Of a stretch of 7,266 nt of DNA, positions 5,629 through 7,266 are shown piece after piece; position 1 is the first letter of the stretch; every line of letters begins with the position of its first letter. The position numbers and the translations under genes are program-made. Source of the stretch: an uncultured Acidobacteriota bacterium (GTDB lineage: Bacteria > Acidobacteriota > Terriglobia > Terriglobales > Acidobacteriaceae); contig CAIZGA010000650.1 in assembly GCA_903932385.1 (NCBI GenBank), forward strand, positions 1-7,266. Reading direction: 5' to 3'. The notes under the pieces are model-generated. The model had not been told where the DNA came from. It was given only the letters and a program-made list of their open reading frames with translations, and made no database searches.

Positions 5629-7266
5629 ATGAATTCGAAGCAAACCTACACCGCTCCGCAACTCCCCAACCGGGTACGCCTCGTCGTTGCATCTTCTGTG
5701 ATGCTGACGTTCATTTCTTTCTGGCGTGCTGCTGCCATCGTTCTCAATGATCTTGGTTCCTCGGCTTTCTATGCGGGTGGCATCGCGGAAGACGCCATCG
5801 GCAAGTCAGCGCCGTGGTTCATTCTCGGCGTTATGCTATTTTCGTTTGCGGTGCGCGCGGTCTATGTCGAGAGTTGCTCGATGTTCACCCGTGGCGGCGT
5901 CTATCGCATTGTGAAAGAAGCACTCGGCGGAACCTTTGCCAAGCTGAGCGTTTCTGCACTGATGTTCGATTACGTTCTTACCGGGCCCATCTCCGGCGTA
6001 TCTGCGGGACAGTACATCACGGGACTCGCGAACCAGTTCCTTGTCATCGCGCACCAGAACAACTGGTTCAGCTCCATCAATTCCATCCAACTGCCGATGG
6101 ATGCGACCGCAGCCTGGATTGCCGCCGGCGTCACCATCTACTACTGGTGGCAGAACATCAAGGGCATTGAGGAATCCAGCGACAAGGCCCTGAAGGTAAT
6201 GCAGGTTACCACCGTGATGGTCGTCATCCTGCTGGGATGGGGAATCTACTCCGCTCTGGTCAAGGGAGCCGTGCTGCCCCCGCTGCCCATTCCAAGTAAC
6301 CTGCACTTCAACCTCGGCAACCCGGCCAGCCTGACCGAACCTGGATCCTTCGGGTTCCTCAAACATACGCCATTGGCCGTATCCTTCGGTCTCTTCGGCA
6401 TTCTGATGGCCTTTGGCCACTCTGTACTTGCCATGAGCGGCGAGGAATCACTCGCTCAGGTCAACCGTGAAATTGAACATCCCAAGCTGAAGAACCTGAA
6501 GCGCGCAGCGATTGTTATTGCTATCTACAGCTTTATCTTTACCGGTATCGGCACCATGCTGGGCGCCATGCTGATGAATCACGACAACGTGCCACTGAGC
6601 GAATACCATGACAACCTAATCTCCGCGATGGCGATGCACATGGTGGGACCGTTCACACTGCGCTTTGGCTTCAGCATATTTGTTGTGATTGTCGGCTTTC
6701 TGATTCTGGCCGGCGCGGTCAACACGGCCATTGTGGGTTCCACCGGCGTGTTGATGCGCGTGGCCGAAGACGGCGTGCTCTCCGACTGGTTCCGCAAGCC
6801 GCAGCACCGTTACGGCACCAGCTATCGCATTGTGAATCTGGTGGCCGGGTTGCAGATGTTGACCATCATCCTTACGCGCGGCAATGTGCTGATGCTGGGT
6901 GAGGCCTACGCCTTCGGCGTTATCTGGAGCTTTACTTTCAACTCTCTGGCCATGCTGGTTTTGCGCTGGAAATACCACGGCGAACGTGGCTGGAAAGTTC
7001 CTGTCAACCTTCGCATCGGCAAATTTGAAGCGCCCATCGGCCTGTTCTCTGTATTTCTGGTATTGGCCACCACAGCCATCGTGAACCTGTTCACCAAGTC
7101 CGTGGCCACAGTCAGCGGCATCATCTTCGCCGCAGTATTCTTCATCATCTTCAGCATTTCCGAACGCGACAACAAACGTCGCCATGCACTGGCGGACATG
7201 CAGATGAAGGAGCATTTCCAGCTGGAGCACTCTGAAAACGTCGGCCGCGCCGCATTGGAAATGAAC
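5629..7266 (+). CDS. APC-superfamily amino-acid permease (C-terminus beyond the right edge)
   Basis: The frame is open from ATG 5629 to the last base (546 codons, no stop), so the gene is partial. It is an integral membrane protein with about twelve hydrophobic segments, starting near residues 18-40 and ending near 493-511. Family landmarks are present: a helix-1 glycine region LGSSAFYAG (42-50), and the helix-6 signature AFGHSVLAMSGEESL (261-275) running into NREIEHPKLKNLKRA (279-293). There is also the cytoplasmic loop AEDGVLSDWFRKPQHRYGTSY (379-399), matching the APC pattern of R/E-D-G-x-L...H-x-x-x-G-T-P/S. Such proteins import amino acids with H+ or Na+; the substrate cannot be read here. 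After the last helix the protein continues with a charged segment (SERDNKRRHALADMQMKEHF, 511-530), longer than a typical APC tail. A cytoplasmic domain such as UspA probably follows outside the window. The Shine-Dalgarno is weak (AGAAG, 14 nt upstream). Confidence 0.92.
   Translation, partial: MNSKQTYTAPQLPNRVRLVVASSVMLTFISFWRAAAIVLNDLGSSAFYAGGIAEDAIGKSAPWFILGVMLFSFAVRAVYVESCSMFTRGGVYRIVKEALGGTFAKLSVSALMFDYVLTGPISGVSAGQYITGLANQFLVIAHQNNWFSSINSIQLPMDATAAWIAAGVTIYYWWQNIKGIEESSDKALKVMQVTTVMVVILLGWGIYSALVKGAVLPPLPIPSNLHFNLGNPASLTEPGSFGFLKHTPLAVSFGLFGILMAFGHSVLAMSGEESLAQVNREIEHPKLKNLKRAAIVIAIYSFIFTGIGTMLGAMLMNHDNVPLSEYHDNLISAMAMHMVGPFTLRFGFSIFVVIVGFLILAGAVNTAIVGSTGVLMRVAEDGVLSDWFRKPQHRYGTSYRIVNLVAGLQMLTIILTRGNVLMLGEAYAFGVIWSFTFNSLAMLVLRWKYHGERGWKVPVNLRIGKFEAPIGLFSVFLVLATTAIVNLFTKSVATVSGIIFAAVFFIIFSISERDNKRRHALADMQMKEHFQLEHSENVGRAALEMN

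Noticed and set aside
5432..5692. 86-codon minus-strand frame across the small-gene/permease spacer
   Set aside because: It overlaps both the 41-codon gene and the permease start, has no visible motif, and its translation is Arg-rich and featureless.
5836..7230. Open frames of 194 and 204 codons on the minus strand opposite the permease
   Set aside because: Low-complexity, hydrophilic translations without motifs; the plus-strand permease has clear family signatures across the same bases.
1..7266. Mobile elements, CRISPR arrays, tRNA, rRNA or attachment sites
   Set aside because: No transposase-like frame, regular repeat-spacer pattern, or structural-RNA signature could be seen anywhere in the window.

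Overview
The window is bacterial chromosome: moderately GC-rich, densely coded, with six protein genes of more than 140 codons plus one 41-codon gene. The best taxonomic guess is an acidobacterium or relative. This rests on lnt lying near prfB, on the type of amino-acid permease at the right edge, and on the tiny single-helix membrane protein in front of it. That placement is inference from family recall, not a search.

Left block (1-2133, minus strand, read right to left): prfB (release factor 2, with an intact programmed +1 frameshift at an in-frame UGA), then a small CoA-binding Rossmann protein 9 nt downstream, then the N-terminal part of an exported DsbD/ScsB-type thiol-disulfide protein that overlaps the CoA-binding gene by 4 nt (ATGA) and runs off the left edge. 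The tight spacing suggests one operon.

Middle (2209-5194): a Tat-exported three-domain multicopper oxidase on the plus strand, divergent from prfB and convergent with lnt on the minus strand. The oxidase and lnt overlap tail-to-tail by 26 bp. All other genes from lnt leftward share the minus strand, so the oxidase looks like an inversely oriented cassette set into an lnt-prfB neighbourhood.

Right block (5195-7266, plus strand): a 146-bp intergenic region with a 10-bp direct repeat at 42-bp spacing; a 41-residue single-helix membrane protein with a good Shine-Dalgarno sequence; a 162-bp structured spacer with mutually exclusive inverted repeats; and an APC-superfamily permease that continues past the right edge.

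Functionally the window mixes translation termination (prfB) with envelope biology: lipoprotein acylation (Lnt), periplasmic copper oxidase, periplasmic thiol redox and amino-acid uptake. There are no mobile elements, CRISPR arrays, tRNA or rRNA genes. The most notable observations are the prfB frameshift with a UAG terminal codon, a phenylalanine at the type-1 copper axial position of the oxidase, a shared TANNNT-7/9 nt-ATG layout hinting at leaderless transcripts, the unannotated 41-aa membrane protein, and the switch-like leader of the permease.
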